A stretch of DNA of 64,000 nucleotides from Hepsetus odoe (lineage: Eukaryota; Chordata; Actinopteri; Characiformes; Hepsetidae). The stretch covers positions 22,579,068-22,643,067 of the forward strand of contig CM029372.1 in the NCBI GenBank assembly GCA_017165825.1. The letters are read 5' to 3'. A program made the position numbers and the translations under genes. Shown piece after piece: positions 1-12,351 of the stretch (position 1 is the stretch's first letter; every line of letters starts with the position of its first letter). Under the pieces are notes generated by a model that saw only the letters and a program-made list of their open reading frames with translations, searched no databases and was not told where the DNA came from.

Positions 1-1657
1 TCCGTAGGATGGGGTGAGGTCAGAAGTGGAGTCGGACGATCAGAGGGAATCCCCTTCCAGACGGCATCTGCAAAGTCGTGGCTGGATTTTATGAGAGGGG
101 AGGGAGCCAAGAAAGAGGCTTCGTTTGAAGCACTGCGCTGGAAATAGTCATCCACAGGTGTTTTTGGAGAGCAGGACAGCAGGTCACCATAAACAGGTAA
201 GCTGTCTTTGCTTTTGCTCTTCTCCAGCGGTCTACAGTGCATGGCATCGTCAGGGGTTCCCCTCCCAACATCAGGCACACAAACGTCAGAATTCAGCCTA
301 GCAGCAGAGAGCATAGTGCGGGAGTAGTGGCTCTTCTGGGCGGACACCCTCAAAGTTCCATCATCGGTGTAATACCGACTTCTGTCATCTGGGTTACACT
401 CGTAGTCCTCTGGGTTTCCTAAAAATGGGCCTCCCAGGGGGCCCTTAGAATTGTCCATGGAGCGCGACCTCTCTTTGGCCTTGTCTGACCTCTCATTACG
501 TGACTTCCTCTCCTGGGTGTGACTGTGGCTGCGGTGGACTTTTGAATGTGACTGTGCCCGGGATGGTTCCGGGAAGGGCATCTCCGTCCTTCGCTTGGCC
601 AGCTCTGCTGACACGTCCCATTCAGGTGCTGTAGTAAAGTGTGACTCCACAATGTTTGGGTTGCTATGTACCATGTACTTCCCCTTGTTCCGCTCCATGG
701 ACATCATTGTCTCCCTTGGCGACCGCACCAGAGAAGAGCTATAGAACTTGTAGTCCCGGTCATAGGTTATATCCAAGTTGGAACCCTCGGAAGGATCCCC
801 CCTGGAGGCACGTGTCTTGCTGTGACTGCGTGACTGCTTGCCCTGCTGAGCCTTACGGTGACCTCGGCTGCGTTTACCACGGGCACTCTGCTGTGCTGAT
901 GAACTGGCTTTGCTTCTCTGGGCCTTCTCCTCCTCTAGTCTTTTCATCACAGCTGTGTGCCTTGCCAGGTTCTCTACCGTTAGGTCCGGGTTGATGCGCC
1001 GGATGATCTCCATCTCCACATCCCGTGGAACAACACTGGGTGTTTCCTCGTCCCGCAGAGGCCACTCTTCAGGAGGGAACTGGGCAGAGAATGTGGCAAG
1101 GTGCTTCGTCTTGTCCTTCTTAAAGCTCAACCTGAAAAGCTTTAGGCCAAACTTCTTAGACTGCTTCTCGCTACCTCCAGTACTGCTGCTCCCATCCCTT
1201 TGCTTGCTGTTGCCATCTGTCTTGAAAGCAAAGCTCAGGCCGCTTTTGCTCTTCTCTATGGGCTGCTGAGGAGGAGGAGGAGACACTGGGTATGGAGCCT
1301 CCTTGTGTTCCTTGGATCTTCTCTGTAGTGTAGAGGTGTGTGTGCCGGGCATGTCCTCCCGGTAGCTGTCAGTGTAAGGCTCAGTGTGATTTTTGTGGTG
1401 CGACCGCTCCCTGACGCAGCCAGAAGCAGAGGGTGTGACAGTGCCTGAGGGAGGGGAGGAACATGACTGCTGCATGGCCACTGGAATTCTTTCATCCAGG
1501 TGGTACCACTTGCTGTTGGTGCGAATGAGGGAGGGCGTGATGAAGTAGGTCTGTGGAGTGACGATGAAATAGCCCTCTGGGGTAGGATAAATCTTACGTT
1601 CCCGGACAAGCATATTGAGGGTGTGGCGCAAGACCTCCAGGCTTGGAGTGGGCACAC
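1..1657 (-). CDS. stox2: stox2 coding exon 3 (partial; runs off left edge)
   Basis: Storkhead-box 2, a winged-helix protein thought to act as a nuclear DNA-binding regulator (family knowledge). The acceptor is ag at 1659-1658, after a pyrimidine-rich stretch ending ttgctgcag. The exon begins with GT, completing a Gly codon begun in exon 2. The frame is open to base 1 and gives residues 112-662 of the joined protein. Residues 112-170 finish the storkhead domain (RERKIYPTPEGYFIVTPQTY, then NSKWYHLDERIP). Residues about 277-360 form a conserved basic/acidic block (KKFGLKLFRLSFKKDK, EEWPLRDEE, IIRRINPDLTVENL), followed by a KRSRGHRK-type basic stretch. Residues about 454-520 hold EWDVSAELAKRRTEMPFPEP and a Ser/His-rich run. 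I recognise these blocks from memory of vertebrate STOX2, whose usual length is about 900 residues, so about 260 should remain outside the window. STOX1 is less likely because the long basic and Ser/His blocks match STOX2. Paralogue a or b is undecided. Confidence 0.95.
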
Positions 1658-2741
1658 CTGCAGCAAACACAGACATACAAACAGTAGGTGCAAATCAGCA
1701 TAATGAAATATTAAACAATTATGTACTTTTTAAACATGCATATATTAGTTTGTATGTGTGTGTGTGTAACGTAATTATTGCTGCAAGAATATTTATGAGC
1801 TCACATGTTGGTTATTACAATAGCTGTTCATTATTTTACCACCACCTTATTCAGCGTTGCTATAATTGGGTGCATCTTAATACACCATATAGACACAACA
1901 CCTCCGGGTCTGCCCGGTTGTCTGGTTCATTCGTCTCAAGCTCTGCTTCATGCACATAGCGTCGCTACTCTTACCCTCTATTACATCATTGGGCGCTTTC
2001 AGGCAGCGCAGCATGATGCAACACTCCCGACTGCAGAAAAATGCATGAGGCACCACACCACCCATAGCTGCATGCACTCTAGAGGGGAGACACCAGCAAA
2101 TGTGCCTCTTTTGGTACAACAAATAATGCTGCAAAGCTGTGTGTTGATGCAACCAGTGTGGAAGTGAAATTGAGGATGTATGTCTGTTTGCAAGTTCCAC
2201 AAGGCGATTGCGGTGATTATCCAGATCAGTTCCCTGTTGTCTAAGTGGTGTACGCCTGGCAAAGTCTGGAGATATGGCTTGTCAAAATGAAAACGCAAGG
2301 TGTAGCCTATAGCTGATTTAGTCAATGCAAGACTGAAAGGCAATTTATGACCTCAGGAGGTAACGTTACAAGCCTTTCTACTTACTTAGCACCTGCAGGA
2401 ATGCATGGTTCCTGCTACATTTGAACAATCTTCAGTTTCAACAATGGTTGTACAGCAATATTAAAGGAATAAAAGGAAAATCAAGCACAAAAAAAATCTC
2501 TAAAACTGCTATTTCTAAAAAAATGTATGATCAGTTATTTGAGACACTGTAATATGTAAACTTCATTTAGTGTAAGAAAGCAGTTTCAGCTGTATAGCAG
2601 TGTTATTGAAACCTCTTTACTGCTCAGGCACTTTCATTCTCCTGTTCCTGTCATGGCACTTTTCAAAGTTTACATGGGAAAAGCGTAGAGTTGCTCAGAT
2701 TGGCTCTTACATTTGAACTTTTTCAGTTATTTCGTCTTTAG

Positions 2742-2920
2742 AATCCCAGATTGCTGTGAGGTACCCTTGAGCAAGGTACCGTCACCATCACTGCTCCCCG
2801 GGCGCTTTCAATAGCTGCCCCCTTCTGCATGGTGTGTGTGGGTACAGCGCAGAGGTGTAATTTCATTGTGGTTCATCGTGTGCTGTGTACTCCCAATGAC
2901 AAGAATAGTCACTTTCATTT
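2742..2920 (+). mobile_element. SINE family A, 5'-truncated
   Basis: It holds the body and tail of the A family: gaggtacccttgagcaaggt, the ccgggcgctttcaatagctg segment, and the end gaatagtcactttcat. The tRNA-like head is missing. Confidence 0.75.
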
Positions 2921-3319
2921 ATTCGTTTAATTCCGTAACTACTACAAAGTATTCAGTCATCGCCATGAAACGTAATGTCTGCTTATATTAGCCATACGAG
3001 TGAGGAGCTAAAGTGTTGACCTTTAATGTGCATTTAAGGCTTAAGGTTTATATCCTGTTCTGTTGTGTCATCAGCAATAAAAGCAAAGGTAATAAAGCAC
3101 AGCTTTACTGATAGCAGAGTACAGTGTGATGTTCTTGTCTACCTAGCGTCCATCAGTGCACATTCCACTCTTCGTTTTAGTTCACGCAACCTAGTTTGGA
3201 TAACTAAATTAGGGCTCACATCACATGTTTGAGTGTTTCAGTGCTTTAGTGTTAAGAGTCTCAACTGACATTTACCAGATTCTTATCCAGAACAATGTAT
3301 GATGCCGAAATACTGGGAG

Positions 3320-3412
3320 AGTCTTGCTGGAGCTCAAGTGGTGCAATCCAGACTTGAACCCACAACCTCTTGGCCTGCAGCTGAGTATGCTACCCCTAGG
3401 CTATCACCACAC
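3320..3412 (-). mobile_element. very degraded SINE-like trace
   Basis: The segment resembles a reverse-strand tRNA-derived head (gaacccacaacct and ctaggctatcaccac), but the body is not recognisable. Confidence 0.3.
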
Positions 3413-4190
3413 CCCAGGGGACTGGGGTTGCTGGTATGTAATGGGGCTGGGTCAAAACTCCTGTTTAGTTTTCCAAATTCCAGTGCCTTTAACCACTAAC
3501 CACCCCCTTACACACCTACACATGATTTTTGTTTGCTGCATAAGTCCTTTCCCCTAGAAGGCATTGAGATGCCAACTGCTTATATTACCCAGCTCAGGGA
3601 TAAAAATAATGCATTTAAAGGAATGGTTAAAGTCAATGCTGCTAAATAAATAACCAAATAAATCAATCAATCCCAGCCAGCAATTAAAACGATGCAACTA
3701 TTTGTATCTTTAAGAACAAACGTCAAGGCACCATGTTTTCAGGATAAACCGTTCAAAATGCAATGCTGGATAAAGCTTTTGGGTATTACAATGTTTATAA
3801 GTGATAAGAAACTAGCATTAAAAATGTCAGATCGTTGGCATTCTAACAGAAAACGAACCTCTCCTTTAAACAACCCCCCTAGAAGGTTGCTTTTACACAC
3901 AAAACTGAAAACCGTGATTAAATTGAAAGCTAAAGCCACTCGCTCTACATGCGTGACAACAAGGTATAAACATGACCTAAACATTCTCCTGCTCAGTCAC
4001 AGCTCCCAGTGCTTCTCCTAAACACAGTGATGTGTCATATGATCCCTAAACATGCATGTTATTCAGCAAAAGGCCATCAGGCTTTGTCCAGGACTAACAC
4101 AGGTGATTCTACAAGTGTTGACCTCAAGAGTTTCCCTTCTTCACTTGTTCATATGACTAAACATTTTAGTGAAAGGAAAGGGTATTATGT

Positions 4191-4379
4191 TTACATTTAC
4201 ATTTACGGCATTTAGCAGACGCTCTTATCCAGAGTGACTTCCAGGTCCTAATTACAGGGACAGTCCCCCTGGAGACACTCAGGGTTAAGGGTCTTGCTCA
4301 GGGACCCAGTGTTGGGATTCAAACCAGGGACCTCTTGATCCATAGGCAAGTACCCTACCACTAGACCACCAACACCCTC
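4191..4379 (-). mobile_element. SINE family B, near full length
   Basis: Minus-strand copy: tail ttacatttacggcattt, body gcagacgctcttatccagag, and head with the box A-like region ending ctaccactagaccacc. The head looks tRNA-derived. Confidence 0.85.
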
Positions 4380-4785
4380 ATAAAAAAAAATTTTTTTTAC
4401 GTTTTATGTTTAGGTAAGACACAGAGATCAGCACTGTTAACTGAAAACATGTTAAGGAAATTAGAGGGCCTTAACCTAAGCCTCATTTTCGTATGTTTTC
4501 ATTGGAGGAAACAGGTGCATGAACACAGACCCGTCTAAACATAATTAAACAAGTTACAGAACATCATTGCACATCACGTAGCATTATTATCCATCTCTGG
4601 TTCCTCTAAACGATTCGTGGAAAAGCTTCGTCCTCACATTATGGCTTCCTAGACATAATTTAAGCCTGGTCTTGGACTAAATGATCGCACCAATGGTGAA
4701 TCATCCTTGGACCTTTTTGTTGTCTAGTTTTAGGCTAAATATATACCTGGCCCAAATACCTAGAATGCAGTAAAAGCAGCCATGT

Positions 4786-5002
4786 TGAAAGTGAAAGTGA
4801 CGATTTACACCTCTGCTGCATTTTACCCATAAACACATGCACATGTGCAGCAGGGGACAGCTTTTGAAAGTAGACAGGGAGCAGTGACGGTGACAGTACC
4901 TTGCTCAAGGGTACCTCACGGCAACCTAATGGTCTGGGATTCAAATTCACAACCTTCTGATCCTGGGGCCTAGTCCCGAAACACTAGACCACCGCTGCCC
5001 CC
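4786..5002 (-). mobile_element. SINE family A
   Basis: Minus-strand copy from the tail gtgaaagtga to the head actagaccaccgctgccccc, with ttgctcaagggtacctca in the body. Confidence 0.85.
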
Positions 5003-5766
5003 TTTTAATTGTGACTGCTGACAGGCATTTACAGCTCAGTCCTCTCAAACACATTGATCATGGAATGGGACACACTGCTGCACATGCACCAAAGACCTAC
5101 CAGATTTTCTGGAGTGATGGTGGTCTATCCATTAACTTTAGGTGGAGGGATATTCCAGAATAAATTCTTCCACATCACTGCCTGACCTCAGAGTCATTCT
5201 TGCTTAGTGAATACAATCAAATCCTCACAGTAGGTCACAACCTTCCCAGTTATTATGAATGTGACATGCCTGCCATGCCAACAGCCGTAAGTACGCATGT
5301 CAGTCACCCGACCGACATGCAACAAGGCTGTACCTCACCTGCTAAATCTCCTCTCAGCAGCTGATCCCTGTTCACCTTACGATCATGCTCTCACCTCCCT
5401 GGCACATAAGGTCTTTTAGCTGGACAAGTTCTGCTGGAGGCTCATGTGGTCAGTTAGATGAAATGTAAACCTTTGGACTAGGATAGGGAATTTGTGTTGG
5501 GTGCCTGTAAATGCTCAGTAAAAACACTGACCAGCTGCATGGTTCCGTATAAAGAGAACGTTATTAGTAGAGGGGCAGAAATACAAGCATAATTTCTTTA
5601 ATGATAATGAATTCCTGTGTTGATATTTTAACATTTTTAACAAAATTTGATTGAAGAAAACTGATGAGAATATTCATCAGTATTCAAATGACTACCCTTA
5701 GCCTATAGGCAAGCCTCTTTTTTTTTGCGCTCATTTGAATTAATTAATTAAATGACTTTTTTTTTT

Positions 5767-5957
5767 GTCATTGTGAAGCACAGCACAGAGTAAAGATCAA
5801 CCTTTGATTTTCACCCAAACACACACACTTGGGGTGCCCGGGGAGCAGCAATGGGGACAGTACCTTGCTCGAGGGTACCTCAGGGCAACCTAATGGTTTA
5901 AGATTTGAACCCACATCCTGCTGATCTTGGGGCTGCCTCCCTAACTACTAGGTCCTC
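5767..5957 (-). mobile_element. SINE family A, degraded
   Basis: Minus-strand copy: gtgaagcacagcacag, gcccggggagcag, ttgctcgagggtacctca and a mutated head (ctaactactaggtcc). Confidence 0.7.
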
Positions 5958-6149
5958 AATAGTTTTCTCTTTCCTGACACATTTTTAATCAAGTATTCGA
6001 ACTTGAATCGTTCTTCTGCCAAAACACACGTATTCATAAGCACAAGGAAACATAGGCTTTCAAACAGAACATTAAAATATACATTTATGAACAGCCTGAT
6101 TCCCAGTTGGGGTGTCCTGGGACCTTTTTAAAGGAGTCCTCTTGTGCCT

Positions 6150-6310
6150 TCATGGAGGCCTGTTTCCTCCCACAGTCCAAAGACATGCTTATGAGGTGGA
6201 CTTAAATAAAAACAGTCCTCGAGGTCTGTGTGCGAGTGTGTTCGTCCTGTGATGTACTGGCGAACTGTCCAGGGTGTTTCTCTGCCTTTCAGCCTGTGAG
6301 TGCTGAGATC
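6150..6310 (+). mobile_element. old C-type tail with a cctcccacagtccaaagac segment
   Basis: It contains cctcccacagtccaaagaca followed by gatgtactggcgaactgtcc and the gcctttcagcctgtgagtg stretch. This is a diverged relative of the tail of family C, common at the 3' end of fish SINEs and LINEs. Confidence 0.5.
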
Positions 6311-6409
6311 TCCTTGCTGCTTCCTTTATCAAAGGAAACATGATTAAAGTTCTATGCAAGAAGATTTAAGAAGAATTTAATCTCCTGAGCCAAAACAGGA
6401 GAGAAGATT

Positions 6410-6605
6410 AATGTTCCAAAAGACAACAACCCCAAGCATACAATCAAAATACTCAAAACTGCTTACTGAAATGTGAAGGAGCTTGCCTGTCCTAGCCAAT
6501 CCCCTGACTTGAATTCTAGTAGAAATATTGGGAGGATTGAGAAATATTCCATCTGTGAGAGCTTGCTCAGGGAAATTAGCAAAAATCTAACCTAATATTC
6601 GTATT
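6410..6605 (+). mobile_element. Tc1/mariner-like transposase relic
   Basis: The text around gacaacaaccccaagcatac and ccaatcccctgacttgaatt corresponds to the conserved D-N-D-P-K-H and S-P-D-L-N-P blocks of Tc1-like transposases. It is broken by substitutions and stops, and no inverted ends were found. Confidence 0.55.
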
Positions 6606-6734
6606 TAGATCCCAAATATATTTTGTTTTTTTTTCCTTCGACATATAACATGTCCTTACCCAGAGTATAAATTCAAAAGAAAATTTTCATTAAAATATTA
6701 AAATTGATAGAAAAAAAAGAGTTATGATCAGCTG

Positions 6735-6844
<110 letters not shown>

Positions 6845-7129
6845 GTTGCAAACGAAATTAATGCAGATGCAATGATGTGGCCAACCAGTTGACAATAACA
6901 GGACTGTCATCTGAGGTGGCTGCCAGACATAATTACCTCACTGCCCACTAATGGACAATTCCTGTATCATTATATAATATTTGGCAAGTGAGAGCACATA
7001 TGGTAAAGGTGAGATTAAAATGGGTTTACATGAGGTATATGCGTTTATGTGTATTAAGACATCATGTAGGTCGGTGGGATACAGGCATAAATAAAGTCAT
7101 CAAGCATTACGATGGATACAAGTGTGTGT

Positions 7130-7240
7130 AGGACCGGATATAAGCGCGAAGTCTGGAATCGTGAACTGAGCTTTATTAAACATATACATGAACGTACACT
7201 TACACAGGCACTAAACAGGACAGAGCGCCGCGATCCATGA
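7130..7240. repeat. possible third copy of the hairpin repeat
   Basis: It shares gaactgagctttattaaac and a gagcgccgcg...catgaca end with the elements at 49384 and 62883, but lacks the clear hairpin. Confidence 0.25.
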
Positions 7241-7856
7241 CAATAAGGGGAATGTTGGAAGCATCTTTAAGCATTTCCCCCAAAATTAGTTGGATAATAA
7301 TTAGTTGGATTTCACACACAGCACTGATAGTGAAAACAGGGATCACATTTAAACCCAATTTATTCGTTTACAGTCTAACTTTTGTCTGTTTCTCGAGTTT
7401 GAAAAGAGAACTGGCTCGCATATTTTCACTGCCCATTAATGGACATTTTCTGAGCCATTATGTGAGCCAGTGCATTCTGTCTTAAGGTCTTTATGATTTA
7501 TATCAAGACAATGACCAGCACTATAGACTTCTCTGTAAACTCTGTCCAGATTTCTAAAAACAGCTTTTACAGATGTGAGATGGAGAGTTCTACTTTCTCA
7601 GACCGTGCTTATTTGACTGAAAATCTGAACGGAAAGATTAATCACAGGCTACCACAATGTTCCTAAAAACATCTCCCGTCCCTTCTAACCACTAATAATA
7701 ATGATGTTTGAGCCGGCGATGCTCCAGCATAGGAGAGGTTTTCATTACTCCCACAACCACAGTGTAATGTTTCTTTAAATCTTTATGCCTAAATGCAAAT
7801 GCAGTGGCTCCAGCCAAGAGCAGCTGTTATTTAGTGCAAATGGCTGTACAAATGGG

Positions 7857-8106
7857 GGCAGTGGTGGCCTAGTGGTTGGGGCGGTGGCCACATGATCGGA
7901 GGATCGGGGGTTCGAACCCCTTCCCAATATGTTGCCCTGAGGTACCCTTGAGCAAGGTGCCGTCCCCGTCTCACTCCTCCCTGCGATGGGCTGGCGACCT
8001 GTCCAGGGTGTGTCCCCCGTCCTTCGCCCTGAGTGTGCTGGGTTGGACTCCAGCACTCCCCCGCGACCCCGTTTGGGACAAGCGGCAGAAAATGGATGGA
8101 TGGATG
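7857..8106 (+). mobile_element. SINE family C, full length, with target-site duplication
   Basis: Head ggcctagtggttgggg (box A-like) and gggttcgaacccc (box B-like), body ttgccctgaggtacccttga, tail gatgggctggcgacctgtcc to the ggatggatgg end. It is flanked by ggctgtacaaatggg (7842-7856) and ggctgtgcaaatggg (8107-8121), a 15-base duplication with one mismatch. This marks it as a recent retroposition. Confidence 0.92.
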
Positions 8107-8646
8107 GGCTGTGCAAATGGGTTAATTATGGAATGCTATCAGATCTGAATCTGAGGTCAACAAAATGGCTGAACTATTATCTATTATGCCCTAGCATTTA
8201 AAAAATTTAATCCACAATCTGGAGCAGCAGACATGAACACAAACCCATATGGAAATAAATCTTTCTAAATGCACCTCTACCCTTCCACAGGATCACATCT
8301 CCATGTAATCAGATCCAGGCTCTCATCACAGAGGTCCACACAAAAAAGAAAAAGGCTAGTCTTCTGATGACCAAACAGGCACCATGCAGAATTAACAAGC
8401 AATGAAAAAAGACCAATCAAAGATCAGACCAAGGTGAAAATACCCCACGCATGCATGACTCTGGTTCGGTTTGCACATTCTTACAATGAGATGTTTTAAG
8501 TTTTGAGACCAGAAATGCACTTGCTTGAAAGTCAGACTTTATCTCACTAAGCCGAGCAGTGACTTATCAGATTGCTGACATACTGTGCATTACTTTGTCA
8601 TGCTCACAGGTACATGTACATGATCACACCTGTATCACATTCCCAG

Positions 8647-9558
8647 TCATCTTTTTCTTTCGGCTGCTCTCGTTTAAGGGTCGCCACTGTGGATCAACCA
8701 TCTCCATTTCTTCCGGCCCTCTGCATCTTCCTGCTTCAAACCAACCACCTGAATGTCCTCTCTCACCTCGTCCATAAACCTCCTCTTTAGTCTTCCTCTT
8801 CTCCTCTTTCCTTGCAGCTCCATCTTCAACATCCTCCTCCCAATATAATCCTTGTCTGGACATGTCCAAACCAAAGCAACCTTGCTTCTCTAACTTTGTC
8901 TAACCTGAGCTGTCCCTCTAAAATACTCATCCCTAATCCTGTCCATCCTCGTCACACCCCACGGAAAATCTCAGCATCTTTAACTCCAACCACCTCCAGC
9001 TCTGCCTCCTGTCTTTTCGTCCATGCCACTGCCTCACTACTGTCCTGTAAACCTTCCCTTTTACTCTAGCTGGTACCCATCGGTCACAAATCACTCCAGC
9101 CACTCTCCTCCACCCATTCCAACCTGCCGGCACTCTCTTCTTCACCTCTCTTCCACACTCGCCATTACTCTGAACTGCTGATCCTAAGTATTCAAACTCC
9201 TCCACCTTTGTCACATCTACTCCCTGCATCCTAACCACTCCACTTTCCTCCCTTTCATTCACACTTATGTATTCTGTCTTTGACCTACTCACTTTCATTC
9301 CTCTCCTCTCTAGAGCATATCTCACTGCAGATCACAATATCATCAGCAAACATCATCGTCCAGGGAGACTCCTGTCTAACCTCACCCGTCAACATGTCCA
9401 TTACTATTACAAACAAGAATGGGCTCAGTGCTGATCCTTGATGTAATCCCACTTCTACCTTAAATGCATCTGTCACTCCCACTGCAGATCACACCACTGT
9501 TACACTGCCATCATACACATCCTGAACTACTCTCACCACATCACATTCTCCGTGTAAG
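8647..9558 (-). mobile_element. 5'-truncated non-LTR retrotransposon (RTE-like), decayed
   Basis: On the minus strand the reverse-transcriptase palm reads GLHQGSALSPFLFVIVMDML, then FADDIVICSE with the catalytic FADD. It continues as KVSRSKTEYISVNEREESG, FEYLGSAVQSNGECG and KKRVPAGWNGWRRVAGVICD, and ends YIGRRMLKMELQG and a C-terminal HSGDP. It is split over several frames and has an in-frame TGA near the 5' cut, so it is not functional. The exact clade is not certain. Confidence 0.88.
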
Positions 9559-9578
9559 CACTAAATATATCAAATTAA

Positions 9579-9660
9579 GTGAAAGTGACTATTTGTCATT
9601 GCGAAACCACAATAAAATGCTCCCTCTGCTTTTAACCCATTAAACAGGGGGATGTTGAAA
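9579..9660 (-). mobile_element. SINE family A tail fragment
   Basis: It holds agtgaaagtgactatttgtc and a ccctctgcttttaaccc stretch only. Confidence 0.65.
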
Positions 9661-9813
9661 AGAGTATGGCTACTGCAGATAATCAAAATATTAAAAGAAA
9701 AGATAAAATAATACAAACAGTACAAAGCCTCATAAGTCTGTGATATGCTGAAATAATTTTTAAGTTGTAGTTCTTTTAACTGTTTGTAGGAGTTGCAGAT
9801 AAGAGAAAGAGCA

Positions 9814-10232
9814 AGTGAAAGTGACTTATCATGAAACACAAAGAAATGCAACCTCTGCTTTTCACCGATATACATTGTGCATTTACAGTATTTAGCAGAC
9901 GCTCTTATCCAGAGCGACTTCCATGTCCTAATTACAGGGACAGTCCCCCTGGAGCAACCTAGGGTTAAGGGTCTTGCTCAGGGACCCAGTGGTGGTAGTG
10001 CCAGAGGTGGGATTCGAACCTGGGACCTCTTGATCCAGAGGTCCATAGGCAAGTACCCTACACTAGACCTCCTTCACCCCGTGCAGCAAAGTTTGCAGCA
10101 GAGGGCAGCTATTTTAAGGGCTTTGGGGGCAATGATGGGGCCAGTATCTTGCTCAAGGGTACCTCAGGGAAACCCATTGGTTTGGGATTCAAACCCACAA
10201 CCTTCCAATCCTGGGGCCAACTCTCTATGTGA
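9814..10232 (-). mobile_element. SINE A interrupted by a SINE B (nested insertion)
   Basis: A-family tail at about 9814-9875 (agtgaaagtgacttatcatg, cctctgcttttcacc). A near-complete minus-strand B copy follows at about 9876-10079 (gcagacgctcttatccagag, then gggattcgaacctgggacc). The A body then resumes at 10080 (gtgcagcaaag, ttgctcaagggtacctca). A short tgtgca/gtgca flank is consistent with target duplication. Confidence 0.85.
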
Positions 10233-10609
10233 GGTATAGACAGGAATTTTAAACAGTGATAGATTGGTTATAGTAAAAATGTTTTTTTTTCTAATGGGAA
10301 CAAATGTGAAAAAATTGGAAAGCTTATATCTAAACCAAATTTCTGACGAAGCAACAAATTTCTACATGTGGAATTTGATGCAATTACAATGGCAAACCAA
10401 CCAAATCAAATAAAACAATGCAATGTAGGAAAATACCCAATACCGATGTGCAGATTTTTAGTAAACAAATGAGGTGTCCAAACAGCTTAATTCTAACATG
10501 TTGTAAATCTGTAAAACCCTCACAGTTATGGGTTCATGTAGGAATAAATCTCTTTAAGCAGTCTGAACTCCTAAAGCAATTTCTCCACATGATGGAAACA
10601 GTAGCGTAC

Positions 10610-10762
10610 CTGGGAAGCATGTCGCCAGGTGCTCGATGAGCGTCTCCTGCGTGACGGTCTTGCGGGCGGAGTTCATGGCCGAGATGGCCAGGCACAAGAT
10701 CTCCCCCAGCGGGATGAACTGGGACTGACTGATAGGAGACATACTGATAGGAGAAACATCAC
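10610..10762 (-). CDS. stox2: stox2 coding exon 2 (core of the storkhead winged helix)
   Basis: This 153-base exon encodes residues 61-110 plus parts of two split Gly codons. It reads DVSPISMSPISQSQFIPLGE, then ILCLAISAMNSARKTVTQET, then LIEHLATCFP. The acceptor is ag at 10764-10763 after ttgttctg, and the donor is gtacgc starting at 10609. Both flanking introns are phase 1, so the frame passes from exon 1 through exon 3 without a break. The segment is the N-terminal half of the winged helix shared by STOX1 and STOX2; the SPISMSPISQSQFIPLGE start is the STOX2 form. A short inverted-repeat element (10865-11113) sits about 100 bases upstream of the acceptor in intron 1. No damage is seen in the exon. 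Confidence 0.95.
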
Positions 10763-10864
10763 CTGCAGAACAAACCAAGAAGAAATGTCAGCCGTCAAGG
10801 TCAGGACCCTTCATGTTACAAAGCAAAGGTCCAAAGAGGAATGAACAAAGGACATCATTACAAA

Positions 10865-11113
10865 GTACCATGCGCAAGTCTTGAGCCACTCTTGATTTCT
10901 CTTTACATTTTGCTAGGAAGCTGAGACAGTAGCTACATTGATTTAATGCTTACACATTAATAATGTTAATTCTAAGCTTTAGAGTCAATATTTGGCATGA
11001 CCACCCTTATTCTTAGGGAAACTTTGTCATATCTCAAGTCGTCTTGAATAATATTTCTCCATGCTTCTTGAACTTTATCTATAATTGGGAAAAACTTTTG
11101 CACAGTACTGTAA
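10865..11113. mobile_element. short inverted-repeat element (MITE-like)
   Basis: The left end agtaccatgcgcaagtcttg and the right end, read in reverse as agtactgtgcaaaagttttt, are imperfect inverted copies about 250 bases apart. There is no transposase. It lies just outside the exon 2 acceptor. Confidence 0.55.
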
Positions 11114-12228
11114 TTGGCATTTTTGCTTCTGCAGCTGCATTTGGAGTGTAGCATTCATTTCACAGCAATGTCCAAACTCATCTGGTGGAATCAGTCAAAA
11201 AAAAACAGTCAAAACATTAACAGAAAAGTTTCAGGCTCTCTCTACTTTGCCTCAAATTCAACAATAAAATGCAAAAATCTGGAAGTGTTTCCCATCTCTA
11301 ACTTAGTCAGTTATTCCTCAATCCAGCCTTTAAAATCCACCTGCATTGCAAAGTTTAGAAAGACTTCTTTTCAAATGATATGGCCCAGGATTATGGAAAA
11401 CAGCAAACTCTCAGTCCATGTGGCCTACAGTGGATCACGGATCTTGCACGGGACCATGCTTACATTTGCATGTTTCACAGACCTTACTAGGCAGCACATG
11501 ATACATGATGCCAGTTAAATATGCAAACAGAAATATCAGTTTTTATTACAAGATCATAATACACAATTGTTTTTATTCCAGGCCATGCGTACTTTATTTC
11601 AAACCTCAAATAAGAGATATCTGCTTAGTTCAGGATAACCTCTAAACTTCCGAAGGTTTATTCCAGACCAGAAACATTGCATTTTTCTGGAAAAACCTTC
11701 CACACGGGATGACAAATACTGCACTACATGACAGGCGGCCAGCATCCAAAAGCTCCAGATCATTGTTTAGTGAAGGTTCACATTCAGTATGAGGCAACAG
11801 GATTCAAGCACTGAGTCCCCCAGTTCAGCTATTACTGCATTCAAACCAGAACCAGAACCAAAACACAGCAAGTCACCTAAGCAAGAAATAAAAGCAGTAA
11901 ATGACTTGTAATCTCACATAAAAGGCTACACATCACTTCAGAGCCTTTAGTAGGAGGACATAAAACCACCTTTTTCACTGAAATGATATAGTTCAGGTGG
12001 CCTGAATCCAAACACCACATCGCTACACCAGGTTTAAAAAAAAAAACCCACTCACACAAGGTACATACTTGCACCTTCTACAGGGACCAGCATATATGAG
12101 GTAAGAAATTGGCCTTCGAGGACAGTCTCTACACTGGAGGGTATATTTATCCAGTTTGTTCCTTGTTTGTACCCGTACAGTAATCTTTTTTTGGCCAGTG
12201 TGAGTGCTGTGCTCTTTATCATCTACAC

Positions 12229-12351
12229 CAGGGGTGTCGAACTCCAGTCCTGGAGGGCCGGAGCACATTTTGGTGATTTCCCTCCTTACAAACCTGCTTC
12301 AAACTTAGTGGCGGGTGTAGTGAGTGTATGTGCTGAAGTTCGACACCCCTG
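12229..12351. mobile_element. hAT-type MITE with 8-base target duplication
   Basis: 123-base element with perfect 14-base ends, caggggtgtcgaac and its reverse complement gttcgacacccctg. It is flanked on both sides by atctacac (12221-12228 and 12352-12359). The length, ends and 8-base duplication fit non-autonomous hAT elements. Confidence 0.9.

Noticed and set aside
7857..7930. tRNA gene
   Set aside because: Box A- and B-like sequences are those of the SINE C head; there is no full cloverleaf, and the same head recurs in every copy.
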